A DNA stretch of 18,075 nucleotides. Source: Bacillota bacterium (lineage in GTDB: Bacteria; Bacillota; Clostridia; Christensenellales; UBA1242). The position numbers and the translations under genes were made by a program. Position 1 is the stretch's first letter; each line of letters begins with the position of its first letter. The stretch lies in assembly GCA_009787915.1 (NCBI GenBank), contig WQSK01000015.1:823-18897 (forward strand), written 5' to 3'. Below are positions 5,095 to 13,267 of the stretch, in pieces. The notes under the pieces are model-generated. The model was not told where the DNA came from. It saw nothing but the letters and a program-made list of their open reading frames with translations, and made no database searches.

Positions 5095-7044
5095 ATGGCT
5101 GAAAACAAAATCGAATCAATTGATGCTGAAATCGAAAGAAAGAGAAAAGGACTTACCAGTGGTCAGAGAAAACTTGTTGCATTGGGCGTGGTAACAACCG
5201 TTGGTTTAACAGCGGCTGTGGTAAACGCCTTTGCTGACACGGACACATCACCTGGTGATGGTTTCTCTAGCGACAGCGACAGTTCATTTTCTGGTGGCGA
5301 CCAAATCGGTGGCGAAGGCGGAGAATCAAATCCTGGTGAAGTCAACCTTAACCCAAGTACACTTATTCGCGTGCGCGGTCTTGAACCAGACCAAACAATT
5401 GGCAACCGTTATGGTTCCGTGTGTGACTATGGTGGTGTCGCAAGCGGTCACCGCGAACAAAGCCAACGTGTTACAAGACACCTTGAACTTAGCGCCCGTG
5501 CAAGGGAAGCAGGTTTGGACCAAGATGTTTATGTCAACGCAGACGGACTTATGATTATGGCGACCGATGTTGAAATACAAACTAGGTTCGGGAACCAAAG
5601 AACAAGAAATTGGAACTTTCCAACAACCGAAGCCGAAGTAATCGAACGAATCGAAGCCGCAGAAGCACAAGAAAATGAACTTAGCCGTGCCGAAGCACGC
5701 CGTGCAAGAAACGCACGTGAGAGAGCCGACACATACGCAGAACAACAAGCAGCGCGTGCCCAAGAAGCCGCCGCAGCAGGATGCCCAGAAGGCTTGGCAG
5801 CGGTTGTTCAAGCAGCCGTAGCCGATGCACTTGCAGAAGCAGGACTTGGCGCAGGGGCAGGCTTAGGTTTGGGTCAAGGACAAGAACAGCAAGGTGCTCA
5901 AGGTGCTGGTCAGCAAGGTGGACAACAACAACAGGAACAACAACAGGAACAAGGCGGAGGACAACAGGGCGGACAGCAACAGCAGCAACAAACTGGTGGA
6001 GCAGCCCAAGGTCCAACATTGGCGCAACTTGAAGCCGCCGCTGCCGACCGTCTTGCAAGAATGCCAGCAGAGTTTGGAACGGAACCTTTGTTTACAATCA
6101 GAACAGGCGAAAACCAACCAAATGTTCGTATCTTTTATAACGAAGGCCGAATTTTTAGCCCAGAATTCTCGGACGCACGTAATGGTGCAAACGGAATCTC
6201 TGTGAGAAACGCCGCGGGTGAGATTGATATGACCGCATTCGGTGCGAATTGCGACAGAACAAAACGAACTGCAGAGTACATCGCAACCCGCCTTAACGCA
6301 CTTCGCCCACCTCAACGTGGTGGAGATACACCTTGCCCAGACTTTGCAAGACTTTTCCCAAACATGACACCTCAGCAAGTTTTTGATGCAAAAGCCGCCT
6401 ATCGTACAAACGCTGAAACAGCAAATGCCGCTCTTGTGGTGTCAAACCAACGAGTTGAAACTGTCACTGCTGAAAACGTGACCCTTGGTCGCAGACTTGA
6501 AAGTGCACAAAATGCTGCTAACACCGAACTTGACCTTCGCGACCAAACACGTGCGCAACTTGATGCAATGACAGCGGAACGTAACAGATATCGCGAAGCG
6601 AACCAAGCAAACAATGGTATGTCAACAGGTGCCGTTGTGGGTATTGCTGCGGGAACCTTTGTTACAGGTGGGGTATTGATGTTTCTTGCAAACAAATACT
6701 TTAATAAAAAAAGCCTCAAAGCACTTGAAACACGCTTGACCGCACAAATCACAACTTTGCAGGGCGACCTAGCAACCGCCAACGGAAACGTTACAACTTT
6801 GCAAGGCGACCTTGCAACAGCACAAGGTGACTTGGCAAGAGAGGTAACGAACCTCGCAACAGTGCGTGGAGAACTTACAACCGCAAGAGCGGAACTTGCG
6901 ACCGCAAACACAAATCTTGCTTCTGCAACTCAAACAATTGCAGACCGCGATGCAACAATCGACGAGCAAGAAGAGAGAATCAGGGAACTTGATGAAGAAA
7001 ATAACCGTCTTTCGTTACTTGAAGATGCGTTAAACATCTCCTGA
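5095..7044 (+). CDS. Large Gln/Gly-rich coiled-coil protein with two membrane segments
   Basis: The 649-aa protein begins at the ATG at 5095, with GGAGGG at 5085-5090; the in-frame GTG at 5083 is inside the inverted repeat and less likely. In order: a charged N-terminus, a membrane segment (about 28-46), an Asp/Ser/Gly-rich linker (48-85), a folded region with a few Cys, a long Ala/Glu/Arg helix (about 180-235), and a low-complexity Gly/Gln tract (about 256-302). Then come a second Cys-containing region (about 310-440), a helix, a second membrane segment (about 511-533) and a C-terminal coiled coil. The coil is built of near-identical 14-residue units such as TTLQGDLATANGNV. The two membrane segments predict a large loop on one side of the membrane. 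Codon choice is narrow (Leu mostly CTT or TTG, Gln mostly CAA) and, with the promoter, suggests high expression. No family is recognised; a structural or surface role is an inference. Confidence 0.8.
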   Translation: MAENKIESIDAEIERKRKGLTSGQRKLVALGVVTTVGLTAAVVNAFADTDTSPGDGFSSDSDSSFSGGDQIGGEGGESNPGEVNLNPSTLIRVRGLEPDQTIGNRYGSVCDYGGVASGHREQSQRVTRHLELSARAREAGLDQDVYVNADGLMIMATDVEIQTRFGNQRTRNWNFPTTEAEVIERIEAAEAQENELSRAEARRARNARERADTYAEQQAARAQEAAAAGCPEGLAAVVQAAVADALAEAGLGAGAGLGLGQGQEQQGAQGAGQQGGQQQQEQQQEQGGGQQGGQQQQQQTGGAAQGPTLAQLEAAAADRLARMPAEFGTEPLFTIRTGENQPNVRIFYNEGRIFSPEFSDARNGANGISVRNAAGEIDMTAFGANCDRTKRTAEYIATRLNALRPPQRGGDTPCPDFARLFPNMTPQQVFDAKAAYRTNAETANAALVVSNQRVETVTAENVTLGRRLESAQNAANTELDLRDQTRAQLDAMTAERNRYREANQANNGMSTGAVVGIAAGTFVTGGVLMFLANKYFNKKSLKALETRLTAQITTLQGDLATANGNVTTLQGDLATAQGDLAREVTNLATVRGELTTARAELATANTNLASATQTIADRDATIDEQEERIRELDEENNRLSLLEDALNIS

Positions 7045-7051
7045 TTTAAGT

Positions 7052-7080
7052 TTGACGTTCATTTGTTCGTGTTGTATACT
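7052..7080 (+). promoter_or_regulatory. Promoter for the gene at 7087, leaderless type
   Basis: TTGACG (7052-7057), a 17-nt spacer and TATACT (7075-7080) are followed by 6 nt and then a GTG start at 7087. This position identifies the GTG rather than a TTG at 7063 as the true start. Confidence 0.65.
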
Positions 7081-7086
7081 TGTTTT

Positions 7087-7776
7087 GTGAAGCGACAAAA
7101 CGTTTTGAACAGAATAATTATTGTAACCGCCGCCCAGGGTTTGCTTTGGACGGCTGTTGCATTTTCGTATGGTTTGGGAATGTTTGCAATGATGTTCCCG
7201 CGACAAATGGCGAACTTTTTTGATAATGTTGGAAATCAAAATCTAAGTGCAATATATCACACACGAATTTTCGACCGCACAGATTCGGCGGAGGATTTGT
7301 ATTTGGCGCTTGCCCGAAACATTTCCGCTAACCGACATGGCGAAGTCATCCGACTAAGCGGTATTTGGTTTGACCTAGACACCACAGTTCGCACGGGTAT
7401 AGTTGTCCAAGTCGATAACTTTTTAATAGAGCGTGCGAATGAACAATACACGGGCGAACTTCGCGACATGGTAATTGGTTTTATAAATACTTATGACACA
7501 ATTCGCCGAGGATATATTGCTTCACTTTTTGCAACAAATAATATCACCCGCGCAAACGAGGTTTTCGCAGAATCGGTGACAGGGGTTGACCTTAACCGAC
7601 CAAGTTGGACATTTGAAAACCTCCCTGCAACTGCCTACGACCAACGCGCCATGTTCCGTGATTACTTTGAACGCTTTGAAACCGCATTTTACGAGGCACA
7701 AAGTACAGATGTCAGGGCAAGATTTTTTGTAGACAACGCAATGCGCTTTTACAACCAAAGATTCGGAGGCGTATAA
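7087..7776 (+). CDS. Membrane-anchored protein of unknown function upstream of hflX
   Basis: Translation from GTG at 7087 gives 229 aa. A short basic N-terminus (MKRQNVLNR) is followed by a hydrophobic segment (about residues 9-35), then about 190 residues that look largely helical, with many aromatic and Arg residues. It fits a signal-anchor protein with a soluble outer domain. No known motif, lipobox or Cys is seen. The TAA at 7774-7776 is one base from the hflX ATG at 7778, and the hflX Shine-Dalgarno site lies in its last codons, so the two genes form an operon. The family is not recognised. Confidence 0.75.
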   Translation: MKRQNVLNRIIIVTAAQGLLWTAVAFSYGLGMFAMMFPRQMANFFDNVGNQNLSAIYHTRIFDRTDSAEDLYLALARNISANRHGEVIRLSGIWFDLDTTVRTGIVVQVDNFLIERANEQYTGELRDMVIGFINTYDTIRRGYIASLFATNNITRANEVFAESVTGVDLNRPSWTFENLPATAYDQRAMFRDYFERFETAFYEAQSTDVRARFFVDNAMRFYNQRFGGV

Positions 7777-7777
7777 T

Positions 7778-8881
7778 ATGTACGATACAACAAAAGCAAT
7801 GGACCGTGCGGTCCTTGTGGGCATAGGGCACGATTTAGAGGAGTTGGCGGGTCTTTGTGAAACCTGTGGGCTTTTACCTGTTGCTTCTATAACACAAAAT
7901 ATAAAAGAACCCGATGTTGCTACATATATAGGTAAAGGAAAGGTTGCGGAGGTTTTGTCTTTGGTTCAAAAAAACAAAGCCAACGTCGTTGTTTTTGATG
8001 TCGAGTTATCAGGGAGCAAAGTCCGAAACCTTGAATCAATGCTTGGGGTTCCCGTGGTTGACCGAAGCAAGGTTATTTTGGATATCTTTGCAAACAGGGC
8101 GCAAACCGCCGAGGGAATGTTACAGGTCGAACTTGCCCAGTTGCGATATAACTTGCCACGCCTTGCTGGGGTCGGCGGGGGTATGGCTCAGATGAAAAAC
8201 GCTGTTGGTATGCGCGGTCCTGGGGAAAAGAAGTTAGAATTAGACAAACGAACTATTCGCGAACAAATTTTGGTTTTAGAAAAAAAATTAGAGAAATTAA
8301 AAAGCACACGCGAAACCTCACGAAAACGGGGGGACAAAAGCGGAAAGCCGAGGGTGTGTCTTGTTGGATACACAAACGCGGGGAAAAGCACCCTTTTGAA
8401 CACAATCGCAAAAGCCGATGCCTATGCCGAGGACAAATTGTTTGCAACCCTCGACCCAAAGACCTCAAACGTTTTTATCCAAAGCGGTAACGGGGAAGTT
8501 GGTATCCAAATTTTGTTGACCGACACAGTTGGTTTTATTGAAAGACTGCCTCACGAATTTATTCGCGCGTTTGAGAGCACCCTTGACTCGGTGCGCCATG
8601 CCGATTTGTTATTGCACGTCGTTGATTTTTCAAACCCAAACCATGCGCGTCAAATTGCGGCGGTGAATGATGTCCTTGTAAAAATCGGGGCGGCGAACAT
8701 ACCAATGATTTTGGTCTATAATAAATTCGACCTTGTGCCAAAGTTTGATGACAATGTTGTCAGTATCGCGGATTTAAAAAGTTTCGTTCCCCCAGCGGTT
8801 TGGGTCAGTGCAAAAAACAATGTAAATATTGATTTACTTAAAAATTATATTGTGAGTATACTCTTGCATGGCAAAAAATAA
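7778..8881 (+). CDS. hflX: GTPase HflX
   Basis: HflX is a translational GTPase-family protein that binds the 50S subunit and splits stalled or hibernating ribosomes, mainly under stress. The 367-aa protein has the N-terminal HflX domain with YIGKGKVAEV (50-59) and the linker MRGPGEKKLELDKRTIREQ (145-163), followed by a coiled coil. The G domain shows G1 GYTNAGKS (197-204), G3 DTVG (249-252), G4 NKFD (315-318) and G5 SAK (344-346). The usual RGPGET-x-LE reads RGPGEKKLE here, a small change. The length is normal for the short HflX type. GGAGG (7765-7769) is 8 nt before the ATG, and translation is probably coupled to the upstream gene. Its end overlaps the next gene by 14 bp. Confidence 0.97.
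   Translation: MYDTTKAMDRAVLVGIGHDLEELAGLCETCGLLPVASITQNIKEPDVATYIGKGKVAEVLSLVQKNKANVVVFDVELSGSKVRNLESMLGVPVVDRSKVILDIFANRAQTAEGMLQVELAQLRYNLPRLAGVGGGMAQMKNAVGMRGPGEKKLELDKRTIREQILVLEKKLEKLKSTRETSRKRGDKSGKPRVCLVGYTNAGKSTLLNTIAKADAYAEDKLFATLDPKTSNVFIQSGNGEVGIQILLTDTVGFIERLPHEFIRAFESTLDSVRHADLLLHVVDFSNPNHARQIAAVNDVLVKIGAANIPMILVYNKFDLVPKFDDNVVSIADLKSFVPPAVWVSAKNNVNIDLLKNYIVSILLHGKK
8857..8862 (+). promoter_or_regulatory. -10 box for the SLOG-like gene, leaderless type
   Basis: TATACT ends 5 nt before the ATG at 8868; TTTACT (8833-8838) is a possible -35 box 18 nt upstream. Both lie inside hflX. Read-through from hflX is also possible. Confidence 0.45.
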
Positions 8882-9455
8882 ATTCAGAATCATCGTAAAC
8901 GGCGGAACAAACAATAAAAATTACAGCGCCCAAGAAAAAGCCCAGTGTGAAAAACTTGGGGAGTATTTGGGCTCTATCGGTGCCGAGGTCAAAACTGGAG
9001 GCTGTGGCGGTTACCCATATTTTGTTGGGAAAAAGGCGGTTGAAACAGGCGCACGTGTTTGGGGGCAATCTCCTGCACTTAACGAGAAAGAACACCTAGA
9101 AAAGTTCGGCTATCCAATTGATGGTGTCACAGATATGATTTATGCAAAACCACAAAAGTTCGCAAACAAAGCCGAGAGTTTTTTGCTAAGGATGCAAGAG
9201 ATGCAGCCTTTCGCAGATGTTGTGGTTTGCCTAGGTGGCAGTTGGGGGACGTATTACGAGTGCCAACTTGCCTTCTGGTATAAAAAGATAATTTTGGTCG
9301 TCGAGGAGTTCGGCGGTGCGTGCGAGGCGTTTTTAAACACCTATGATTTCTTTGCAAGCAGGGATACTTTGGCGTCGGTACACGAAGGTGCAAAAATCAT
9401 TCGTTGCAAAACTGTTGACGATGCCATAAAAGAAATTGTACAATTAAACACGTGA
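8868..9455 (+). CDS. SLOG/LOG-like nucleotide-binding Rossmann protein
   Basis: The 195-aa protein has features of the LOG/SLOG superfamily. An early beta strand leads to NGGTNN (11-16), TGGCGGYPYFVGKKAVETGARVWG (43-66) covers the first nucleotide-binding turn and helix, and LGGSWGTYYE (122-131) stands in place of the PGG-x-GT-x-x-E motif of cytokinin-activating LOG enzymes and related proteins. The LOG Pro is replaced by Leu and the first half differs from classical LOG, so nucleoside-monophosphate phosphoribohydrolase activity is not assured. SLOG proteins bind nucleotides or related ligands. It is soluble, overlaps hflX by 14 bp and shares 4 bp (GTGA) with the next gene. Confidence 0.8.
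   Translation: MAKNKFRIIVNGGTNNKNYSAQEKAQCEKLGEYLGSIGAEVKTGGCGGYPYFVGKKAVETGARVWGQSPALNEKEHLEKFGYPIDGVTDMIYAKPQKFANKAESFLLRMQEMQPFADVVVCLGGSWGTYYECQLAFWYKKIILVVEEFGGACEAFLNTYDFFASRDTLASVHEGAKIIRCKTVDDAIKEIVQLNT
9415..9444 (+). promoter_or_regulatory. Promoter for the gene at 9452, leaderless type
   Basis: TTGACG (9415-9420), an 18-nt spacer and TACAAT (9439-9444) precede the GTG at 9452 by 7 nt. The promoter is inside the end of the SLOG-like gene. Confidence 0.55.
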
Positions 9456-11170
9456 AAAAACTTTGGGGGATTTTGGTTTGCGTTCTATTGGTCGGCGGTG
9501 GTTCAATCGCCGCGGTTTTCTATGGCGGTCGCGACAGTGCCACAGTTCGTGCCTCGACAACACCTATAAGTCAACGCCAACCTGTTGTTGTCACAATGTC
9601 GGATAACAACAGACTTAGGGAGCCTCGCAATGTTTTGGACAATGTCATTGGATTTATATATGTTGAAGCCGTTTTTGACCAGAATTACGAATTTAGTTAC
9701 AGGGGACCAAGCCTGGAATTGGAATATACCCAGGTCGGCAAATGGCGACCTGTTGTTGGTGGGCGGAAAATCTATCACTTCGGTGGTACACTGACCTCCG
9801 TTCCAACACGTGGAACTCCCAGCCCAAATACCCCGTTACATCAGCATTGGGACTTTCGCCACTTATGGGACATACCCACAGCAGACCGAACACCTACGGG
9901 CGGCACTACAGTACAATTACCCATGCCACGCCCAGAAGAATTTTGGCCAATTCCGCTAATTGGTTTTGATGTATATGGTGGCTATTGGGGTTCGCACACA
10001 GCCTTGGATAACAGTGCCATGTTTAATGGAACACATACAACATTTAATGTGGACTTTGGACCTGACTTTGTACCCGTTGAATTAGAGTACACCGTATTCG
10101 TTTCTAGGGAGGACCCAAATGACTCAAACCTTACCCTAGAATACTATCGCCCGCACAGAACAAATACTTGGGCCCATGTTTTTGAACGCACAACCTTGAA
10201 CGGAGAAACCAATAACCACCCTCGTGCTCTTGGACCAAATCTTTCCCTGATTGAAACTCCGCCGAGCACGGGCAGGTTTGAAGAACGTTTTGATGACACA
10301 GGTGTTTTTGATTTCCAAATAACTTTTGCTGCACTTCGTACATTCAATTACACACTTAACATGTGGGAAACCCACAACCCTCTCGTAACCCGTGACCCTG
10401 CAAACCAACTTCATGCTCGGTTTTCGTTGCTTGTCCGCAAACAACCGCCAGAGTTCGAGGCACGCTTTCCGCAAAACTCCAACGCATTTGACAGCAGGGT
10501 CATTTCAATCGACACCGCACTTATACAAGACCAAGATATTTACGTAGAGTTCCACTATTTATCTGGTTTCAACGGACCTGTGCAGAACGCGCGTTTCGTG
10601 ACTGGCATGGCAACAATGCCGACAGTCGTAGGACTGCCCAATTTCATGGAGTTCCGCGGAGTTCGCGCACGTGCTTCGGGACCTGAAAACACAACAATTC
10701 CGCCTGCGGTAAGACTCGGGATTCGTGAAGGCTATACCGCCGAGGCAGGACTCTTTGGTGCGCGGGCGACAACTATACAGGGACACTCTACATGGGGTCT
10801 TGACCCTGAATCAAACATCGCGGTTCGGATGGAGATTGATGGCTTTAATAATCTCAACCGATATGGTGCCGAGGCTCCCACGAGCATTGAAAGGCTTGCC
10901 CTTAACATAGGTTTCCGTTTTGTTTCACCACCACCAGCACAAGGCTTCCAACACTGGGGTCTTGTGACAGGGGCACTCGCGTTGATTGCGCTTGCAGGCG
11001 GGTTTGTGCTTGTGAACAAAGTTGCAATCTCTATCCAAATGCGCGACATACATAAAAAACGTAAAAAAGAAGAAATTTCTGAAATGAAAAAATATGAAAC
11101 TATGCAAAAAGTTCGTGAAGCAACAGGTGTTGACGGCCGCGACCAAACCGACCAAGACGGGATAAATTAG
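9452..11170 (+). CDS. Large exported surface protein with C-terminal membrane anchor
   Basis: The 572-aa protein starts at GTG 9452. It has an N-terminal hydrophobic signal (residues 4-24, MKKLWGILVC then a small-residue run), a large extracytoplasmic region rich in aromatic residues, Pro and Thr with beta-sheet character (about 30-500), a membrane helix (about 503-523), and a basic then polar cytoplasmic tail (KKRKKEE and following, to 572). This is a type I membrane topology. There is no LPXTG, lipobox, or Cys in the outer part. I recognise no family; beta-sandwich repeats are suggested by recurring strands but cannot be proved by eye. Similar overall design (signal, long outer region, TM anchor) makes it a relative in style, though not evidently in sequence, of the exported proteins at 14914 and 16086. 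Confidence 0.8.
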   Translation: MKKLWGILVCVLLVGGGSIAAVFYGGRDSATVRASTTPISQRQPVVVTMSDNNRLREPRNVLDNVIGFIYVEAVFDQNYEFSYRGPSLELEYTQVGKWRPVVGGRKIYHFGGTLTSVPTRGTPSPNTPLHQHWDFRHLWDIPTADRTPTGGTTVQLPMPRPEEFWPIPLIGFDVYGGYWGSHTALDNSAMFNGTHTTFNVDFGPDFVPVELEYTVFVSREDPNDSNLTLEYYRPHRTNTWAHVFERTTLNGETNNHPRALGPNLSLIETPPSTGRFEERFDDTGVFDFQITFAALRTFNYTLNMWETHNPLVTRDPANQLHARFSLLVRKQPPEFEARFPQNSNAFDSRVISIDTALIQDQDIYVEFHYLSGFNGPVQNARFVTGMATMPTVVGLPNFMEFRGVRARASGPENTTIPPAVRLGIREGYTAEAGLFGARATTIQGHSTWGLDPESNIAVRMEIDGFNNLNRYGAEAPTSIERLALNIGFRFVSPPPAQGFQHWGLVTGALALIALAGGFVLVNKVAISIQMRDIHKKRKKEEISEMKKYETMQKVREATGVDGRDQTDQDGIN

Positions 11171-11181
11171 AAGCCTTATTA

Positions 11182-11362
11182 AGGGGGCGACATATAAGCA
11201 CTGAAAAGATTTTAGTTTTTACAGTTTGAGAATCTTTCTTGAAAAATCGCATTTTCACTCTTGATTTATATTTTGTTTCCAAGGCGAAAATAGTGATTTT
11301 ACCAAGAAAGGCTCAAACCGTGTAAAAACTAAAATCTTTTCAGTGCTTATATGTCGCCCCCT
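11182..11362. repeat. 181-bp near-perfect palindrome, MITE-like element
   Basis: The outer arms at 11182-11223 and 11321-11362 are perfect 42-bp inverted repeats (AGGGGGCGAC... to ...GTCGCCCCCT). Symmetry continues inward with small indels: GTTTGAG-AAT-CTTTCTTG on the left matches CAAGAAAG-GC-TCAAAC on the right, then AAAATCG-CATTTTC matches GAAAATAGTGATTTT. Only about 25 bp in the centre are unpaired. There is no coding capacity. Size and terminal inverted repeats fit a non-autonomous miniature transposable element, but no target-site duplication is evident and no second copy lies in the window. It fills most of the 210-bp gap between the gene at 9452 and the antiporter, and a transcript would fold into a long hairpin that might stop or protect RNA. 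Confidence 0.75.
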
Positions 11363-11380
11363 CTCGCATACACATGATGT

Positions 11381-12358
11381 ATGGCACTGTTCATCGCACT
11401 CGGACTTTTTTCGGCGGGTCTATTTGTAATCATCCAAGGCGGTGACATGCTTGTCAAATACGCAATTGCCATAAACAAAAAAACAGGCATCAACCAGGTT
11501 GTCATCGGCGCAACCTTTGTGGCCGTAGCAACGACACTGCCCGAGGTATTTGTTTCTATATTCGCCGTGTCGGCGGGGAACCATGAGATTGCAATCGGCA
11601 ACGCCCTAGGTGCCATGGCCGCAAACATCGGTTTGGTTTTGGGGGTGACATTTTTGTTCACGGGTGGCACCGTGTCGCGCCGAGATGTTCTTTGGAAAGC
11701 AATCTTCATGCTGGTTACGATTGCGGTCGTTTTTCTTTTTAGCCTAAACCGCATGATATCATTGCTTGAGGGAACAATTTTGCTTCTTGGGTTTGTTGCA
11801 TTTCTTTGGTTCAACATTAAGGAATCAAAAAAATACGACCGCCCGAACCTGCCATTATGCAACCAAGTCAAACAACCCACCGAAGATTGCGTAATATCAT
11901 GGCGGCGCATCATGCTCGGATTCGTTGTTGCGCAAACAATGCTGGCAATGGGCGCATTTACCTTGGTAAAGTACGGGGAACAACTCGCCCACATAATGGG
12001 GGTAAGTGAAACATTGGTTGGCTTCACAGTAATCGCACTGGGGACAAGCACCCCCGAACTCCTAACCGCAATCGCAAGCATCCGACGAAAGAGCGGTGGT
12101 CTTGCCCTCGGTAATGTTATCGGCGCAAACGTTATAAACGCGACACTTTTGTTTGGGGTGTGCGGAATTATTGGTGATTTACAAGGAACAGGGTTGCCCC
12201 TCACGGCATCAACGGTTTTTGTCGCAGTTCCTGCTTTGCTTATAATGACGCTGATTGCAACGCTTCCTGTACTTATAAAAGGACGCGCCCATAGGTGGCA
12301 GGGCGCGTGTCTTATATTATCGTATTTTGTTTTCGTAGGCTTTTTGGTTTTTGCCTAA
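11381..12358 (+). CDS. yrbG: Calcium/sodium antiporter (CaCA family, YrbG type)
   Basis: The 325-aa protein has about ten membrane helices in two inverted halves. The two alpha repeats that form the ion site are clear: GATFVAVATTLPE (residues 43-55) and GFTVIALGTSTPELL (about 215-229), each with the conserved acidic Glu after Pro. The second element of each repeat is also visible: GNALGAMAANIG early and GNVIGANVINATLLFG late. The polar loop between halves (about residues 145-180) is cytoplasmic. The family exchanges Ca2+ for Na+ (or K+/H+) across the plasma membrane. The ATG at 11381 lies 18 bp after the palindromic repeat; a possible TACACA -10 box at 11369-11374 would again be 6 nt from the start, but no -35 box supports it. 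It converges with nusG with a 4-bp overlap. Confidence 0.93.
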   Translation: MALFIALGLFSAGLFVIIQGGDMLVKYAIAINKKTGINQVVIGATFVAVATTLPEVFVSIFAVSAGNHEIAIGNALGAMAANIGLVLGVTFLFTGGTVSRRDVLWKAIFMLVTIAVVFLFSLNRMISLLEGTILLLGFVAFLWFNIKESKKYDRPNLPLCNQVKQPTEDCVISWRRIMLGFVVAQTMLAMGAFTLVKYGEQLAHIMGVSETLVGFTVIALGTSTPELLTAIASIRRKSGGLALGNVIGANVINATLLFGVCGIIGDLQGTGLPLTASTVFVAVPALLIMTLIATLPVLIKGRAHRWQGACLILSYFVFVGFLVFA

Positions 12359-12900
12359 ACTTTTTTTACCGCGAACAATTCAAGGTCAACAAGTTTTGGT
12401 TGCCCAAACATAGTAACAGAAACCGTGATTTTCGCGTTTTCGTGGTCGACCGAATCAACAAGCGCGGTTTGCCCAGCCAAGAGTCCGTCGATAACATGTA
12501 CGGTATCGCCTTTTTCGACTTTGGTTGAAACAATGTTTACCTTTTTTTCAAGTTTCATATCAGCAACTTCTTTTTCAGAGAGGGGGAGCGGTCGGCCTTT
12601 TGGCCCAACGAAACCCGTGATACCGTTTGTTCGTGTAACGGTGTGCCAAATGTCATCGGCGTAAACCATTTTCGCAAACATATAACCAGGCATAGACTTT
12701 GATTGAACAATCTCTTTTTTACCACCGCGTTTTTCAACAACAGTGTCCTCTATTGGAATAAAGATTTCCAAAATGCGGTCCTCAAGACCTTCTTTTTTAA
12801 CAACCTTTTCAAGATTGTCTTTTGCTACGGCTTCATAGTTAGAAAACGTATGTAGGGCATACCACCTTGGTTCTCTTTTGATTTCTGTTTTTTCTTCCAT
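12355..12900 (-). CDS. nusG: Transcription termination/antitermination factor NusG
   Basis: NusG binds RNA polymerase and links it to Rho or to the leading ribosome. The 181-aa protein has the NGN domain (PRWYALHTFSNYEAVAKDNLEK at 11-32, PGYMFAKMVYADDIWHTVTRTNGITGFVG at about 71-99) and a C-terminal KOW domain (KGDTVHVIDGLLAGQTALVDSV, then VTMFGQPKLVDLELFAV). The KOW tail has MFGQP where many have MFGRE/T; otherwise it is ordinary in length and order. AAGGAG (12910-12915, minus strand) is 9 nt before the ATG, and only one base separates it from the secE stop. It is the last gene of the rpmG-secE-nusG operon; its TAG overlaps the antiporter stop. Confidence 0.98.
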   Translation of the reverse strand: MEEKTEIKREPRWYALHTFSNYEAVAKDNLEKVVKKEGLEDRILEIFIPIEDTVVEKRGGKKEIVQSKSMPGYMFAKMVYADDIWHTVTRTNGITGFVGPKGRPLPLSEKEVADMKLEKKVNIVSTKVEKGDTVHVIDGLLAGQTALVDSVDHENAKITVSVTMFGQPKLVDLELFAVKKV

Positions 12901-12901
12901 G

Positions 12902-13267
12902 TTATAAATCTCCTTGATACTCTAGTTGACTTGTCAATAAATCAAACAGGGCAGTCAGCCCCATGTTTATCGCGAACAAAACTATGCCAAACACCAAAAC
13001 AACGCCCAAGACAACACCCGTTTTTTTAACGGTTTGCGGGAACGTAGGCCAGTTGACCTTTTTAAGTTCCAAAAACATATCACGGAGCCTTGTGTACATA
13101 CGTCCCCAAAAACTTCCGCGTTCTTTCTTGCGCTCTTTACGTTTTTCTTTGCGCTTTGCTTTTATTTCGGCCTGTTCTTCTTTGATTTCTTCCTTGGTAG
13201 GTTCTACCTTGACCTTCTTCTCTTGAAGACCACCAGTCTGATGCCTGTGCTTAGGGTTTTTACTCAT
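12902..13267 (-). CDS. secE: Preprotein translocase subunit SecE
   Basis: SecE is the small essential clamp subunit of the SecYEG channel. The 121-aa protein has a long, very charged N-terminal extension (residues 1-50, many Lys/Glu), the conserved amphipathic segment LKKVNWPTFPQTVKKTG (about 68-84) and a single membrane helix (about 85-110). Bacillota SecE is commonly about 60-75 aa, so the extension is longer than usual, though such basic extensions are seen in other uncultured lineages. The start ATG overlaps the rpmG TGA (ATGA), and AAGGAA (13273-13278, minus strand) is 5 nt before it. Identity rests on both the WP signature and the gene order. Confidence 0.95.
   Translation of the reverse strand: MSKNPKHRHQTGGLQEKKVKVEPTKEEIKEEQAEIKAKRKEKRKERKKERGSFWGRMYTRLRDMFLELKKVNWPTFPQTVKKTGVVLGVVLVFGIVLFAINMGLTALFDLLTSQLEYQGDL

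Noticed and set aside
5681..6378. Several overlapping frames in the Gln/Gly-rich tract
   Set aside because: CAA/CAG/GGA repeats keep all frames open. Only the 5095 frame has a promoter, SD and coherent domain order.
7772..7777. TATAAT directly before the hflX ATG
   Set aside because: It abuts the start codon, so transcription would begin inside the gene. The GGAGG 8 nt before the ATG and the 1-bp gap to the upstream gene explain initiation by operon translation.
11347..12204. Long minus-strand open frame (285 codons) opposite the antiporter
   Set aside because: It mirrors a recognisable CaCA antiporter on the plus strand, has no family match or promoter, and its composition is that of an antisense shadow.
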